DNA of 64,000 nt. It comes from Diadema setosum. Taxonomy: Eukaryota > Echinodermata > Echinoidea > Diadematoida > Diadematidae. Below the pieces are notes generated by a model that searched no databases, had not been told where the DNA came from, and saw nothing but the letters and a program-made list of their open reading frames with translations. The position numbers and the translations under genes were made by a program. The stretch covers positions 38,005,992-38,069,991 of the forward strand of contig CM067069.1 in NCBI GenBank assembly GCA_033980235.1, written 5' to 3'. Of the stretch, positions 31,825 through 42,278 are shown piece after piece (position 1 is the stretch's first letter; the number at the start of each line of letters is the position of its first letter).

Positions 31825-31908
31825 TGTCGGGTGTTAGAGCGCTGGTGTAATTGATAAAGCGCCTGTCCGGGGATCAATAGGTCGTACGGTCGAGTTCTGC
31901 AGTATTGT
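31825..31908 (+). repeat. tRNA-like SINE head
   Basis: Contains AGAGCGCTGGTGTAATTGA, AAAGCGCCTGTCCGGGG and GGTCGAGTTCTGC, resembling the D arm, anticodon arm and a degenerate B box of a tRNA. There is no complete cloverleaf, so it is a SINE relic. Confidence 0.4.
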
Positions 31909-31912
31909 AGTA

Positions 31913-33432
31913 TAGATTTTCCCGATCAATTCCATAATTTCGTCACTCAAATTCATTGATGTGCATTCAAATTCACGCGGCGCACACACGCGAAAATATT
32001 CGGGTATTCAAATTCAGAATCCGAGCGATCAATTTCATTTATGGGCGTTCTATTTCGTTTCCGTGAAACCAAATTCACGATTGGGCATTCAATTTCAAAA
32101 TGCGAGCACAGACTTTCCCTATCGTGCAGTCAAATTCATGCGATAGTCACGTGATAATCCCACTGAGCTTGTTTGGAGCGTTCAAATTCATTTTTAGGCG
32201 ATCAAGTTCCTACTTCGTGCAATCAATTTAACGAGGAAAATGGAGTAAACTTTTAAGAAAGGAAAAAGGGCCAACACAAGCCTTGAAGGCTTGCATTTAG
32301 TGTAATTATGACTGTTTACATGTTTTACATTGTTTTCTGTTCATGTATTTTTTGTTTATCTCACTAGATTTCAAATTGTAATGCCATATCAGCAGTGCGT
32401 CCAAACAACACAACAATTTAATCATATTTCTTGATGATACTGCATGCTGACAACGCCCCAACACCAACCACATAATGACAACCCATAAATTTAAAGACAA
32501 ACTGACACACAATGATCTCACATAGTCCCGCAAAAGTCAATCAATAAGACAGCAATACACAACAAACAAGACGTATAAAATGTTCATGTAATCAGTTTCA
32601 ATATAGTCGAAATTGTTTGGGGTTTTTTTTTTCCTCGAAAGTGTCAAACAACCCTCCACATTATGCTCGTCTGTAGGTCTATACAGTGCCTAATGTTTGT
32701 TTGTCTGTTTCATTTTCCATCAAAGAAGATGGCTGGATAACCCGTATTCAGCTACAATAGCTGGTCTTCCAAATGAGGTCCAGTTGGATGTTCTGCTCTT
32801 TGTGATGGAAAAATGAAGTGGGATCTTTTACGTGCATGAGTTGTGACTCTCTCACACAAAATGGGACCTCCATTTTATGTCCAATCCGAGGGACATGTGC
32901 CTGTATATTCCTTTTTGCTAAGCGCGAGTTCAAAATTGTCATTGAACAGGTGGACCTGTACTGCAAAATAAATAATCATCACAAATCCAATATATTCAAA
33001 GCCAAATGAGAAACTCATGCATACACGGCGACGAACTAACTAAATTCAGGACTTCTTTTAAATTGAATGCAGTTATTTGGAACATGGTTGCCTATTCACG
33101 AATTTGAATGACCGACGAGATTCCGTCGCCAGGTTGACATGAATTTGAATGCTCATTGATGAAATGCTTGCTCCTCGCTTAAATTTGAATGCTCCGATAG
33201 TGAATTTAAATGTTCCGATAGTGAATTTGAATGTCCCGATAGTGAATTTGAATATTCCGATAGTGAATTTGAATGCTCCGATAGTGAATTTGAATGCTCG
33301 GATAGTGAATTCGAATGATCGGATTTTGAATTTGACTGCTGATTCAGTGCTGCGAGCGTGGAATGCGTGAAATCAAATGCTCGGAATAGGAACTTGAATG
33401 ACAAATGTATGAAATTGACCAGAAAAACCTAT
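31913..33432. mobile_element. TTCAAATTC-rich TIR element, copy 1
   Basis: The left end (TTTTCCCGATCAATTCCATA) and right end (complement of TGAAATTGACCAGAAAAAC) are imperfect inverted repeats. Next to each end lie scattered copies of TTCAAATTCA (left) or TGAATTTGAA (right). Copies are at 57665-59044 and 59765-61926, with a degraded one at 55018-56062. The interior carries the shared 210-bp module (32710-32915). No transposase is seen. Confidence 0.65.
33181..33345. repeat. 21-bp minisatellite
   Basis: About seven tandem units of GAATGCTCCGATAGTGAATTT with substitutions. The related element at 58830-58940 has about five units. Since 21 is a multiple of 3, it makes spurious repetitive open frames on both strands. 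Confidence 0.9.
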
Positions 33433-33441
33433 ATATAAAAT

Positions 33442-36202
33442 GGGTTAGTCAAATACCGGTTAGTGATTGGCTAAACACAGTCACGTGATGGAGGCACATT
33501 CGATATGTTCGCCCATGGGCGAACATTTTTGTAATGTTCTCCCATGGGAAAACATTTTCACGTAACAAATGACAGATCAAGAAGGTAGGACCGCGCGAGC
33601 ACAGTGAATTTGGCTCTGCGCGATCGCGAGCGTTGTGCTGGTGGTTGACGTTGACGTATTTGGCCCATTCTCAGTAAAAGCGTTCAAATACGGAATTTTG
33701 GTGTCGCCGACATTCCATGACAGTTTGCGGTTCCCTGAAACCTATTAGATACTATTTAAATGTTTATAATATATCACGAGGACTTTATTTCTTAAAAATA
33801 AACACGATCAAATGCGGTTGTCTGCCTTTTTGTATAAAATTTTGCTGTTAATCTTCGTTAAGACCCCCAAAACGCAGTGTCGCCGGCTATTTCAGAATTA
33901 TGTTTTATTGCTCCTCTCCGTCCACAAGCACACTTTCCAAATATCATTTTCATGGACGATGAGCATATCATATGTGCTAATCACAATACTCAAAAAGTTT
34001 CAAAATTTTTATTGACTTCTTTTTTTATAGCCTTTTGAAACCTGTCGCCAAATTCACCGCCAGATACGTTACCAGTTTCTTTAGTGTTACAGCATTGGGA
34101 AAATAACGAGACTATGCAATGACCCCGTGTATATGAAACCCTGAGGATATACTTCATACACTGCAAGTACTTAGATTTTTTGTGCAACAGCTCTTTATTG
34201 AGAATACGGTATAATGTTTGAAATATCGGTTTTCTACACTTTTATTTGGACAGATACGTTACATACTTTTCACGCCACCCACTGCGACAGATATTGCAAT
34301 GTCAGACAAATTGTATATTATACATTACTCCTCGGAATGACGCATCGATTCAACATTAAAGTTTAGTACAAGTGAGAAATATTTGGTAGATATCGCTCTC
34401 ATAATAATATGATCGACCATATACGTTACCACAGATACGTTACACCAGATACGTGACCGAATTTTGCTCATTGGTCTTGTGCTTTCTGGGGATCAAATCT
34501 GGTCAAAATTCATCCCTACACATTACATGCTTCGTTTTGTTGGACCTCAGGATTATATTCTTACACCAAAAGGACAGAGAGGTGAAAAAGAGCAACACTT
34601 CCACATGATTTTTCTTTGTGCATCAGTGTCTCACAACTTAATGCCAAGTTTTCCGACAGATACGTTACCACATAATCAAAATGCTGAAAAGAAATTGTAA
34701 ATGTTTTTACAAACAAATCGTTGTGTGCTCATAAACTCCAAAGTTCTATTCTATAAAACCCAGCCACTTTCATATTCTATGCAACAACTTTGAACGTTTA
34801 TTTTACAAGACGAAGCTAAGATTCAGCATATCAGTTTTTTGCTTTTCAGATTTAGCAGATACGTTACGTATAATTCAGGGCACCCACGGTGACAAATAAT
34901 GTTATGTAAAACAAAGTGTTCATAAAACAAACCTGCATAGAATGACGCTTCCACAAAAAATTAAAGTTATGTTCAAATGAAGAATATTCAGTAGAAATCG
35001 CTCTGTAACTTCACTGACAGATTCATTTACGGTACGCCAGATACGTTACCAAACTTTGAAAGAGTAAAAAGTAGTTTATAAAACGCTTCCGAGAAAAGTT
35101 TCAGTGTTCTGTTGCATATTTATTCTAGTGTTTTTCAACATATGAAGAACTACTCAAGATTCATTGATAAGTTGAACAATTATTTATTCATTTTCATTAA
35201 AAGGGATGAGCCAAATACGTTACCATAGGTCAAACAACTGTTTAGCATATCGAGTTCATAGAGACTGTACCTACTTCCTTCTAAGTGCCTGCAAAAATAT
35301 ATTTTTCAAACCTTGTTTGCATTATCCATCAAAACTTAATGAATATTTACAGTCAGATTGATAAATACATTCAGACGTAAGATGAGAATATTCTGTCAAT
35401 GAAGAACTCAGCTTTCACATTTAGGGCTCTTTTCCACTACATTTCATAGTTTAAATATTACGTACAATGTTTAAAATGGTTAATTTGGGCTTACATCATT
35501 CATTTTTACATTAATTCATGAGGTAAATAATTAAACAGGTGATATTTATTAATTCATACACAACTAAAATTATTACTTATATTTTACCAGATACGTTACC
35601 AAAGGTGATTCAATGTTTTTCAATAGTTCTTTCCCCAGGAAAGCAATTCATATTTGTTTCCTGTGTAAATTCCAGATTGGATCGTTCCCTTTGCATGATT
35701 TGTGAGATTCGAAACTTTATTTGTAAGCGAAATTTGCTAAAAATACAAAGTGAATCTTAAGGTTATATTTCATTTCAGCAAAAAGCATATTTCAACCTAC
35801 CACACAGAAATAATTTCTACCAATTAGCAAGGGATGACAACATCTTTACCTCTTGAAAAAACCCAATATCTTTAGGGGGGACAGATGTCTTTTCCTGAAC
35901 AGAAATTGGATCAAAACAATAAATTTAATTCAGAGTTAGGAGTCCATTACAACATGTAAATTTGCGGTAACGTATCTGATTGGTGATCAAAAATCATATA
36001 TGATGCTCTATTTCAATTCATTTTTACTCAATGAATGGCCATCATTTAGAATGTTCCACTTTTTGTTTCGTATTTGACCGGTTTTGAAGTTTCCGAAAAC
36101 ACATCTTTGAATGTATTACTTTGTGGTTGATTTTTCGGTTTTACTCACATGGAATTGAACACTTAATCTGAGAATGGCCCATTTGACGTATTTGACTAAC
36201 CC
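33442..36202. mobile_element. 2.76-kb TIR element with periodic CAGATACGTTACC motif
   Basis: Perfect 15-bp inverted ends GGGTTAGTCAAATAC / GTATTTGACTAACCC. Within 34061-35978 the motif CAGATACGTTACC or a one- to two-base variant recurs at about 34061, 34251, 34446, 34657, 34857, 35038, 35213, 35588 and (inverted) 35966. Near the left end is ATTGGCT and a TCACGTGA E-box. No transposase is recognised. Confidence 0.7.
33505..33555. repeat. Perfect 22-bp palindrome plus near copy
   Basis: 33505-33526 is a perfect palindrome centred on CCCATGGG with arms ATGTTCG/CGAACAT. An imperfect second copy, ATGTTCTCCCATGGGAAAAC, follows at 33533. Confidence 0.9.
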
Positions 36203-37037
36203 CTATAATATAAGAGATGATGCCTTTTATTGTCGGGAACATGTAACAAATGTTACCTCCCCCGCCAGTCATCATTTATAAAATGTCCTCATAATTGTGA
36301 CGTTTTTGTTTGTTTGTATATTTGTTTGTTTGTTTGTTTGTTTTTTTTTTTTAAGCATGTGTACAAATACATTCGACTACCTTCAGTTCAAGCATAATGA
36401 CCTGTCGCTGAATGTACGAGTGGAAGAAGGTGATTTGTGCTAAGATGTAGACTAGGAGTGTCAAGACCAAAGCAATTCAAGTAGTTGTTCAGGCAAGCCG
36501 TTACGAATGATTAGTTTCGCATGTCATCCGCCATCCCTCGTTTGCCATCTATTCTCTTTAATACGTTTTGATGGTTTCATATTCTATTCTGAGATGTTTT
36601 GTCAGGCTTTCGTCACTGTCTGTCATATGAAATTCATGTTAGGAGAGATATCTATTTACTTTTCAGGAAGTCGAGCTAAGTCCGTTGAAGCAAACCCGGG
36701 GCACGTAGTATTTTCAAATCGTTGAATGAATTTATTCAGTCACTGTCAGCCCCACCTATAGGTCTACTATGTCCTGTCTTACCTCTGACCGTTCTTTATT
36801 ACAACACTGACACGCATTCTAATATTTGATGTTTTAAGGATATAGTCACACCTATGTTATGGATAAATAATTTTAATTTGAAATAATTACATAAAAGATG
36901 TTGAGACATGATTTTAGTCATGATATAAGACGTATCTTTCAGACGGTCGTCCATCTTACCAACGAACAAAGAGAAGTTACACAAACAAAGGGACTTAGAT
37001 TTTGCATAATGTAAACAATAGTTCATGATGATTTTAC
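36203..37037. other. Intron between LRR exons
   Basis: 36365-36800 is paralogous to 30665-31080. It contains (TTTG)n at 36308-36342. No exon is seen. Confidence 0.55.
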
Positions 37038-37217
37038 CTGACAGGAAGATGCTGAGTCATCGAATGTTGAGAAGAATGATTTGGGCAAATGGTCGCATTT
37101 TATAATGAAGCACGTAAGACTAGGCAAACTACACAGCCATTGAGCCAAGTCACCTCCCATTAAGGAGAGATTTGGAGAATCAGCTTCGTTTTCCAAATGC
37201 AAAGACAAATCTCGAAT
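37038..37217 (-). CDS. LRR-like exon (60 codons, phase 0)
   Basis: The acceptor caacag and donor GTAAAATC are intact. It reads IRDLSLHLENEADSPNLSLM, then LAQWLCSLPSLTCFIIKCDH and KSFFSTFDDSASSCQ. It is more diverged from the 13744 exon than most but keeps all the pattern residues: Trp, Cys, PSL, CD and the terminal SASSCQ. Confidence 0.75.
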
Positions 37218-37426
37218 CTGTTGAAAAACAAAGAAATAACTCGATCATTACACGCAAAAAGGAAGAGAAATATATCATGCAGGTATAGAAATAAATATAA
37301 CAAGGAATCGAGTAAGATCAAAGTAAATGTCAAAGACTGATATATGCCTTGAAATATGTACTCTAGTTCCCAAACGTTACTATCTTCAGACGATGATTCT
37401 TCATGAAGTCTACTTTCTCACGACAG

Positions 37427-37612
37427 GGTTTTGAAGAGGATGTGCCTAGGCTGATCCACTGCTGCTCACCGATCACCGTGCGCTCTTTCTACCTTGATGT
37501 CAAGCCTAAACTTCTCCTTTGCGATTTTCTTGACAAAGACTGTGGAATTGTAATCGTGTTCGGTAGGCATCTGTTGCGCCTTGAGAACCTAACATCCTTG
37601 CTGATTGACGAG
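37427..37612 (+). CDS. Possible LRR-like exon on the opposite strand (62 codons)
   Basis: ctcacgacag acceptor followed by GFEEDVPRLIHCC..., then ITVRSFYLDV and LLRLENLTSLLIDE, ending GAG before GTGTGT. The exon is 186 bp, phase 0 at both borders, inside an open frame from 37403 to 37780. The length, phase and spacing of 'VRSFYLDV ... LENLTSLLI' parallel the minus-strand exons ('IQDLKLHF ... LPSLSSFTL'), but the sequence is very different. The donor is weak. It could belong to a different LRR gene or be chance. Confidence 0.4.
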
Positions 37613-37779
37613 GTGTGTTTTTCCTCTTCTGGTAGCATTGCTCTGACCTCTTTTTGGTATGGGATGCCATGGGTGCAGCTGCTGATGCTACTGCTGCTGA
37701 GGTGGTCTCGTGGTTGTTGCTTACCCGGCTTGTGCTGGTGGTTTGATATGCGGAGATTCTTAAGCCTGGCTTTCCAGTG

Positions 37780-38640
37780 ACGGCTTAGAAATCTTCGGAA
37801 AAGGGAGTAGCGCTACGGTTTTCCACCAATATACCACACTTCCTTTCTAACGTTGCCTTCCTTGGCAGCACCTTCCATGTCTGCTTTGAAAACTCGCTCG
37901 GACGAGTTGGTTTAGTAGAAGATGTGATTTAGAGTATTTAAAGACAAATTTCAAGGTGAGGTTCGGGAGAGATGAATGTGACATCCTACTCGGTGGCAGC
38001 TATTTGCCAAAAAAAAAAAAAGAAAAGAAGACGACTTATACGTTTCCTTTCACACTCAGACACTTACGTTTTGATTCACACTTTAAAATCTCAGATAAGA
38101 ATAAATCTTAAAACAAAAAACAAACAAACAAACAAACAAACAAACGCAGGATTTTCAACAAGTCATTATAGTCTACGCATCATGGATATTACCTTAGATG
38201 GCAAAATCTTAGAAATCACGCCTACCGCATTGTTACGATTGATAATTGATCATGTAACTTCTTGAAAACGTCATGTTGACAGTGTTGTCGTACCGTATTC
38301 TGAAATCTAAGAGTCCTTAAAAGTGTAATTTGTTATTTTCCATCATCCACCCAATAAATAGTGTATTCTACTTTGATTTCGCTTTATTTGAATAAGGGCA
38401 TTTTAGCAAGGGATCACCCACATTCACCATATCTTTATAGAATATTTCTCCCTCAGAAGAAAATCTCTGCAAATGATTTGCCATACCTCTTGGAGAGCTC
38501 ATACACATGTCTTATCTTCTGAAAATAAGATACTGAGAATTGATGTTTTATCTCGTCATTACCTAGGTCAAAATATGTTTAAGCAAGCATATGTATATTA
38601 TTGATAATGGCTTAGAAAGGAAGGGTATTGAAAACCTTTC
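37780..38640. other. No gene recognised
   Basis: Non-coding, AT-rich. Contains a (CAAA)n stretch near 38118-38144 and a (GT)n stretch at 38682-38701 just beyond. Confidence 0.4.
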
Positions 38641-38649
38641 TTTTTCGCT

Positions 38650-39095
38650 TCCAAGAGTGGTATGCCTCTGTCGCCTCGATTTGTGTGTGTGTGTGTGTGT
38701 TTACACTGGTCATCCATCAGGCCGAGGACAAAATGCATTCCACCCTCCATTTCAACAAACTATTATGGCAAACGTAGTGCAGACACGCCGCCCCAGAACT
38801 GTGGAAAAGCATCCCAACTGATATTAAAGATGCGAGTTCCATCAGTAAGTTTAAAACGTTTTTAAAAACATGTTTGTTCAGAAAGTAACATAGTGATTGT
38901 AGATGATGATTTATGCAGCATTTTATTGTTTCTGTAATTACCTTTTCATGTTTATATCTTTGTTTCCCCTGTAAAGTGCATAGAGACCTTGCCACAAGTA
39001 TTACGTGCTATATAAGAACGGTGATAACAACAACAACAAAAATAATAATGATAATAATAAGAAGAATTATAATAATGATGATAATAGGTATTATC
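38650..39095 (+). mobile_element. L2/CR1-like LINE 3' end with AT-rich simple-repeat tail
   Basis: Remnant C-terminus CRPRTVEKHP-like (frame broken) followed by a short 3' UTR with AAAGTGCATAGAGACCTTG and GTGCTATATAAGAACGGT, then (AATAATG)n. This 'cgcTATATAAGAA + simple repeat' ending is typical of invertebrate L2/CR1 LINEs. It is 5'-truncated. Confidence 0.6.
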
Positions 39096-39197
39096 AGGAT
39101 TTGGTCATTTCTTAATTAAAGCAGAAATGTTATTCGGATTTGACACCTGTAATTTCTGCTGTCTTACCTACTCGCTTTACGAAAAAAAAAAAGATAT

Positions 39198-39436
39198 GAA
39201 GAGTTTGTTCGCAAAAACCGATGTCCATTCTTGAAGATTTTGAAGTACGGTCTCTGTCATAAAGTACAAAATAATACCTTTTAAATGATATATTGGTCAC
39301 TTCATATAAAGGTACATTTTTGAAGTTATGGTCAAAAGAAGCAAAAAATTTATTCTCCTCATTTTTCTTGACCTTTAATCGCAAATATCTCCATTTGGCA
39401 AATATGGACTTATCGGTTTTTGCGAACAAACTCTTC
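39198..39436 (-). mobile_element. MITE of the 247-bp family, copy 6
   Basis: TIRs GAAGAGTTTGTTCGCAAAAA and TTTGCGAACAAACTCTTC. Internal deletions total about 8 bp. The open frame is kept. It lies within the intron next to the LRR exon 39495. Confidence 0.85.
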
Positions 39437-39494
39437 ATATGAAGTTTGGAACAAAAAATATAATTCTTAGATAATTATGTCCTTCTGACTTTAC

Positions 39495-39677
39495 CTGACA
39501 GGATGATGCTGAATCAGCGGCTGTGGACAAAAAATTTTCGGGCACGTAGTCGCAGGTCAGATCGAATCTAGACAGACTTGGCGCTGTACACACCCATCGG
39601 GCCAAGTTTTCTCCCATCGAAGAGAGATGTTGAGAATTATCATTCTCACTTTTAAGAGACAGTTTCAGATCTTTAAT
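39495..39677 (-). CDS. LRR-like exon (61 codons, phase 0), twin 1
   Basis: The acceptor ccatag and donor GTAAAGTC are intact. It reads IKDLKLSLKSENDNSQHLSS, then LARWVCTAPSLSRFDLTCDY and ENFLSTAADSASSCQ. It is identical in protein sequence to 40826-41008. Two LRR-like strands are present. Confidence 0.75.
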
Positions 39678-40528
39678 CTATGGAAAAAAAAATACGCGCA
39701 TAATTTTACTATAAAAAGGACAAAACAAATCTTTTTTTATAGCCTTTTGAAACCTGTCGCCAAATTCACCGCCAGATACGTTACCAGTTTCTTTAGTGTT
39801 ACAGCATTGGGAAAATAACGAGACTATGCAATGACCCCGTGTATATGAAACCCTGAGGATATACTTCATACACTGCAAGTACTTAGATTTTTTGTGCAAC
39901 AGCTCTTTATTGAGAATACGGTATAATGTTTGAAATATCGGTTTTCTACACTTTTATTTGGACAGATACGTTACATACTTTTCACGCCACCCACTGCGAC
40001 AGATATTGCAATGTCAGACAAATTGTATATTATACATTACTCCTCGGAATGACGCATCGATTCAACATTAAAGTTTAGTACAAGTGAGAAATATTTGGTA
40101 GATATCGCTCTCATAATAATATGATCGACCATATACGTTACCACAGATACGTTACACCAGATACGTGACCGAATTTTGCTCATTGGTCTTGTGCTTTCTG
40201 GGGATCAAATCTGGTCAAAATTCATCCCTACACATTACATGCTTCGTTTTGTTGGACCTCAGGATTATATTCTTACACCAAAAGGACAGAGAGGTGAAAA
40301 AGAGCAACACTTCCACATGATTTTTCTTTGTGCATCAGTGTCTCACAACTTAATGCCAAGTTTAATGCCAAAAATAATAATGATAATAATAAGAAGAATT
40401 ATAATAATGATGATAATAGGTATTATCAGGATTTGGTCATTTCTTAATTAAAGCAGAAATGTTATTCGGATTTGACACCTGTAATTTCTGCTGTCTTACC
40501 TACTCGCTTTACGAAAAAAAAAAGATAT

Positions 40529-40767
40529 GAAGAGTTTGTTCGCAAAAACCGATGTCCATTCTTGAAGATTTTGAAGTACGGTCTCTGTCATAAAGTACAA
40601 AATAATACCTTTTAAATGATATATTGGTCACTTCATATAAAGGTACATTTTTGAAGTTATGGTCAAAAGAAGCAAAAAATTTATTCTCCTCATTTTTCCT
40701 GACCTTTAATCGCAAATATCTCCATTTGGCAAATATGGACTTATCGGTTTTTGCGAACAAACTCTTC
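40529..40767 (-). mobile_element. MITE of the 247-bp family, copy 7
   Basis: Duplicate of copy 6, carried along by the recent duplication. Nearly identical, so not an independent insertion. Confidence 0.85.
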
Positions 40768-40825
40768 ATATGAAGTTTGGAACAAAAAATATAATTCTTA
40801 GATAATTATGTCCTTCTGACTTTAC

Positions 40826-41008
40826 CTGACAGGATGATGCTGAATCAGCGGCTGTGGACAAAAAATTTTCGGGCACGTAGTCGCAGGTCAGATCGAATCT
40901 AGACAGACTTGGCGCTGTACACACCCATCGGGCCAAGTTTTCTCCCATCGAAGAGAGATGTTGAGAATTATCATTCTCACTTTTAAGAGACAGTTTCAGA
41001 TCTTTAAT
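40826..41008 (-). CDS. LRR-like exon (61 codons, phase 0), twin 2
   Basis: Duplicate of 39495-39677 with the same borders and protein. If transcribed it adds one more repeat unit in frame, since the exon is symmetrical. An assembly artefact cannot be excluded. Confidence 0.7.
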
Positions 41009-41106
41009 CTATGGAAAAAAACAATACGCGCATAATTTTACTATAAAAAGGACAAAACAAATCTTTTTTTATAGCCTTTTGAAACCTGTCTGACCGAAAA
41101 CAAATC

Positions 41107-41845
41107 TGACCGTGTACCACAAAACGAACAAAAAGTCGCACCCCTTGATTTTAAGTGAGTACTCAAAAATGGTGGAACGGATCAACCAATCAATATTTAT
41201 TTTTTTCATATTTTCTGTAAAAGCTACCAAGGACAATGTAGAACATTGTCCGTGATTTTGGAATGATAAGATGAATTGGAAAGTGCGTTTTCGGCAGTTT
41301 TTCTACAACCTTTTTTTTTGTTTGTTTTTTTGTAAAGTAGTGAGATCAGGTATGTCTCAGAGGCCCCTTTTCATTTCTTGATAATCCCTTGCACACTCTC
41401 CACTTTCAAGTCTGATAACTTTTGAAGGGATAATGCTACTACTCTGAAAGTTGGCATTAACCATGGACAGAAAGTTTTTATAGAACATGCTCAATTTCAA
41501 CTTACTATGATAATCCCTTCATTGTTGTTGAACCAGTGGTTTACCTTCAATTTTTTTTTGTCCTATTTATCGCACAACTAGCAAGGTTTGGTAAAGATTA
41601 AGCGCTTGAGTAGACAGATAGACCCTGTACTTTAAGGTCTCTTTTCTCGCTTCCCACTTTTCCAGGGTGTGTGCTTTATTACCAATATTTATATAGGTTA
41701 GGAGAGTCCATTTCAGTTGAGCTATATCACTGTAAAGCTTAGAGCCTGCTTTTTCAGAATCTGCTTTTTTTTTCCTTTTTTTTTTCTTTTTTTACTGAAG
41801 ATCCATGCCTGGCGACTCTTTGTTGGTTTTGTGTTACAGGGTCAC
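41107..41845. mobile_element. TGACCGTGCATCAC-family TIR element, copy 2
   Basis: Left end TGACCGTGTACCACAAAACG, right end GTTTTGTGTTACAGGGTCAC. The interior matches 60285-60968 and 61939-62632. It sits immediately right of the recent duplication. Non-coding. Confidence 0.75.
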
Positions 41846-41879
41846 AGATATAGTACAAAGTGACTTAATACAAGTAGAT

Positions 41880-42239
41880 ATGTTACGGCACAATTGTCGC
41901 CCCCAGCTCGGGGCGACAATTTTTGCCGGAGATGGCGGCACAAATTGTCACCCCTCATAAATAGCCGGCTGGTGACAATTTGTGTGCTTGTGCAGTTCCC
42001 AATTTTTAACCTCGATGACGACAATTTGTGCTGGCAAAGTGAAACGTAGCTGCACAAATTGTCGTCGGCCATGCACTCTGAATTTTGTGGTTGGGGTGGG
42101 TGCTGCGGTGTTATGCTTGGGTGGGGTGGGTATGGCTGTTATGCGTATGTGTGTGTGTGGGGGGGGGGGGCTGCATGGTATGTGTTGTGTATGATTTGTA
42201 GGTGCGTATTATGTGACTTGAGTATGCGTTTGCGCATAG

Positions 42240-42278
<39 letters not shown>

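Larger units (their letters stand above)
39040..41070. repeat. Recent duplication with a templated insertion
   Basis: 39040-39737 and 40370-41070 are nearly identical (LINE tail, MITE, LRR exon). The 633 bp between them (39736-40368) nearly match 34020-34652. A common 28-bp string (starting TTTTTTTATAGCC, ending AAACCTGTC) lies at 34022, at the end of the first copy and at the end of the second copy. The right junction carries a small extra AATGCCA. Confidence 0.9.

Noticed and set aside
33181..33345. CRISPR-like array
   Set aside because: Regular short repeats here have no unique spacers and vary by substitution. It is a minisatellite in eukaryotic DNA.
33149..33404. Repetitive peptides on both strands (NLNVPIV-type and HSNSLSE-type)
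   Set aside because: They are translations of a 21-bp minisatellite, whose unit is a multiple of three, inside a transposon. The duplicate at 58806 behaves the same way. There is no start context or splice support.
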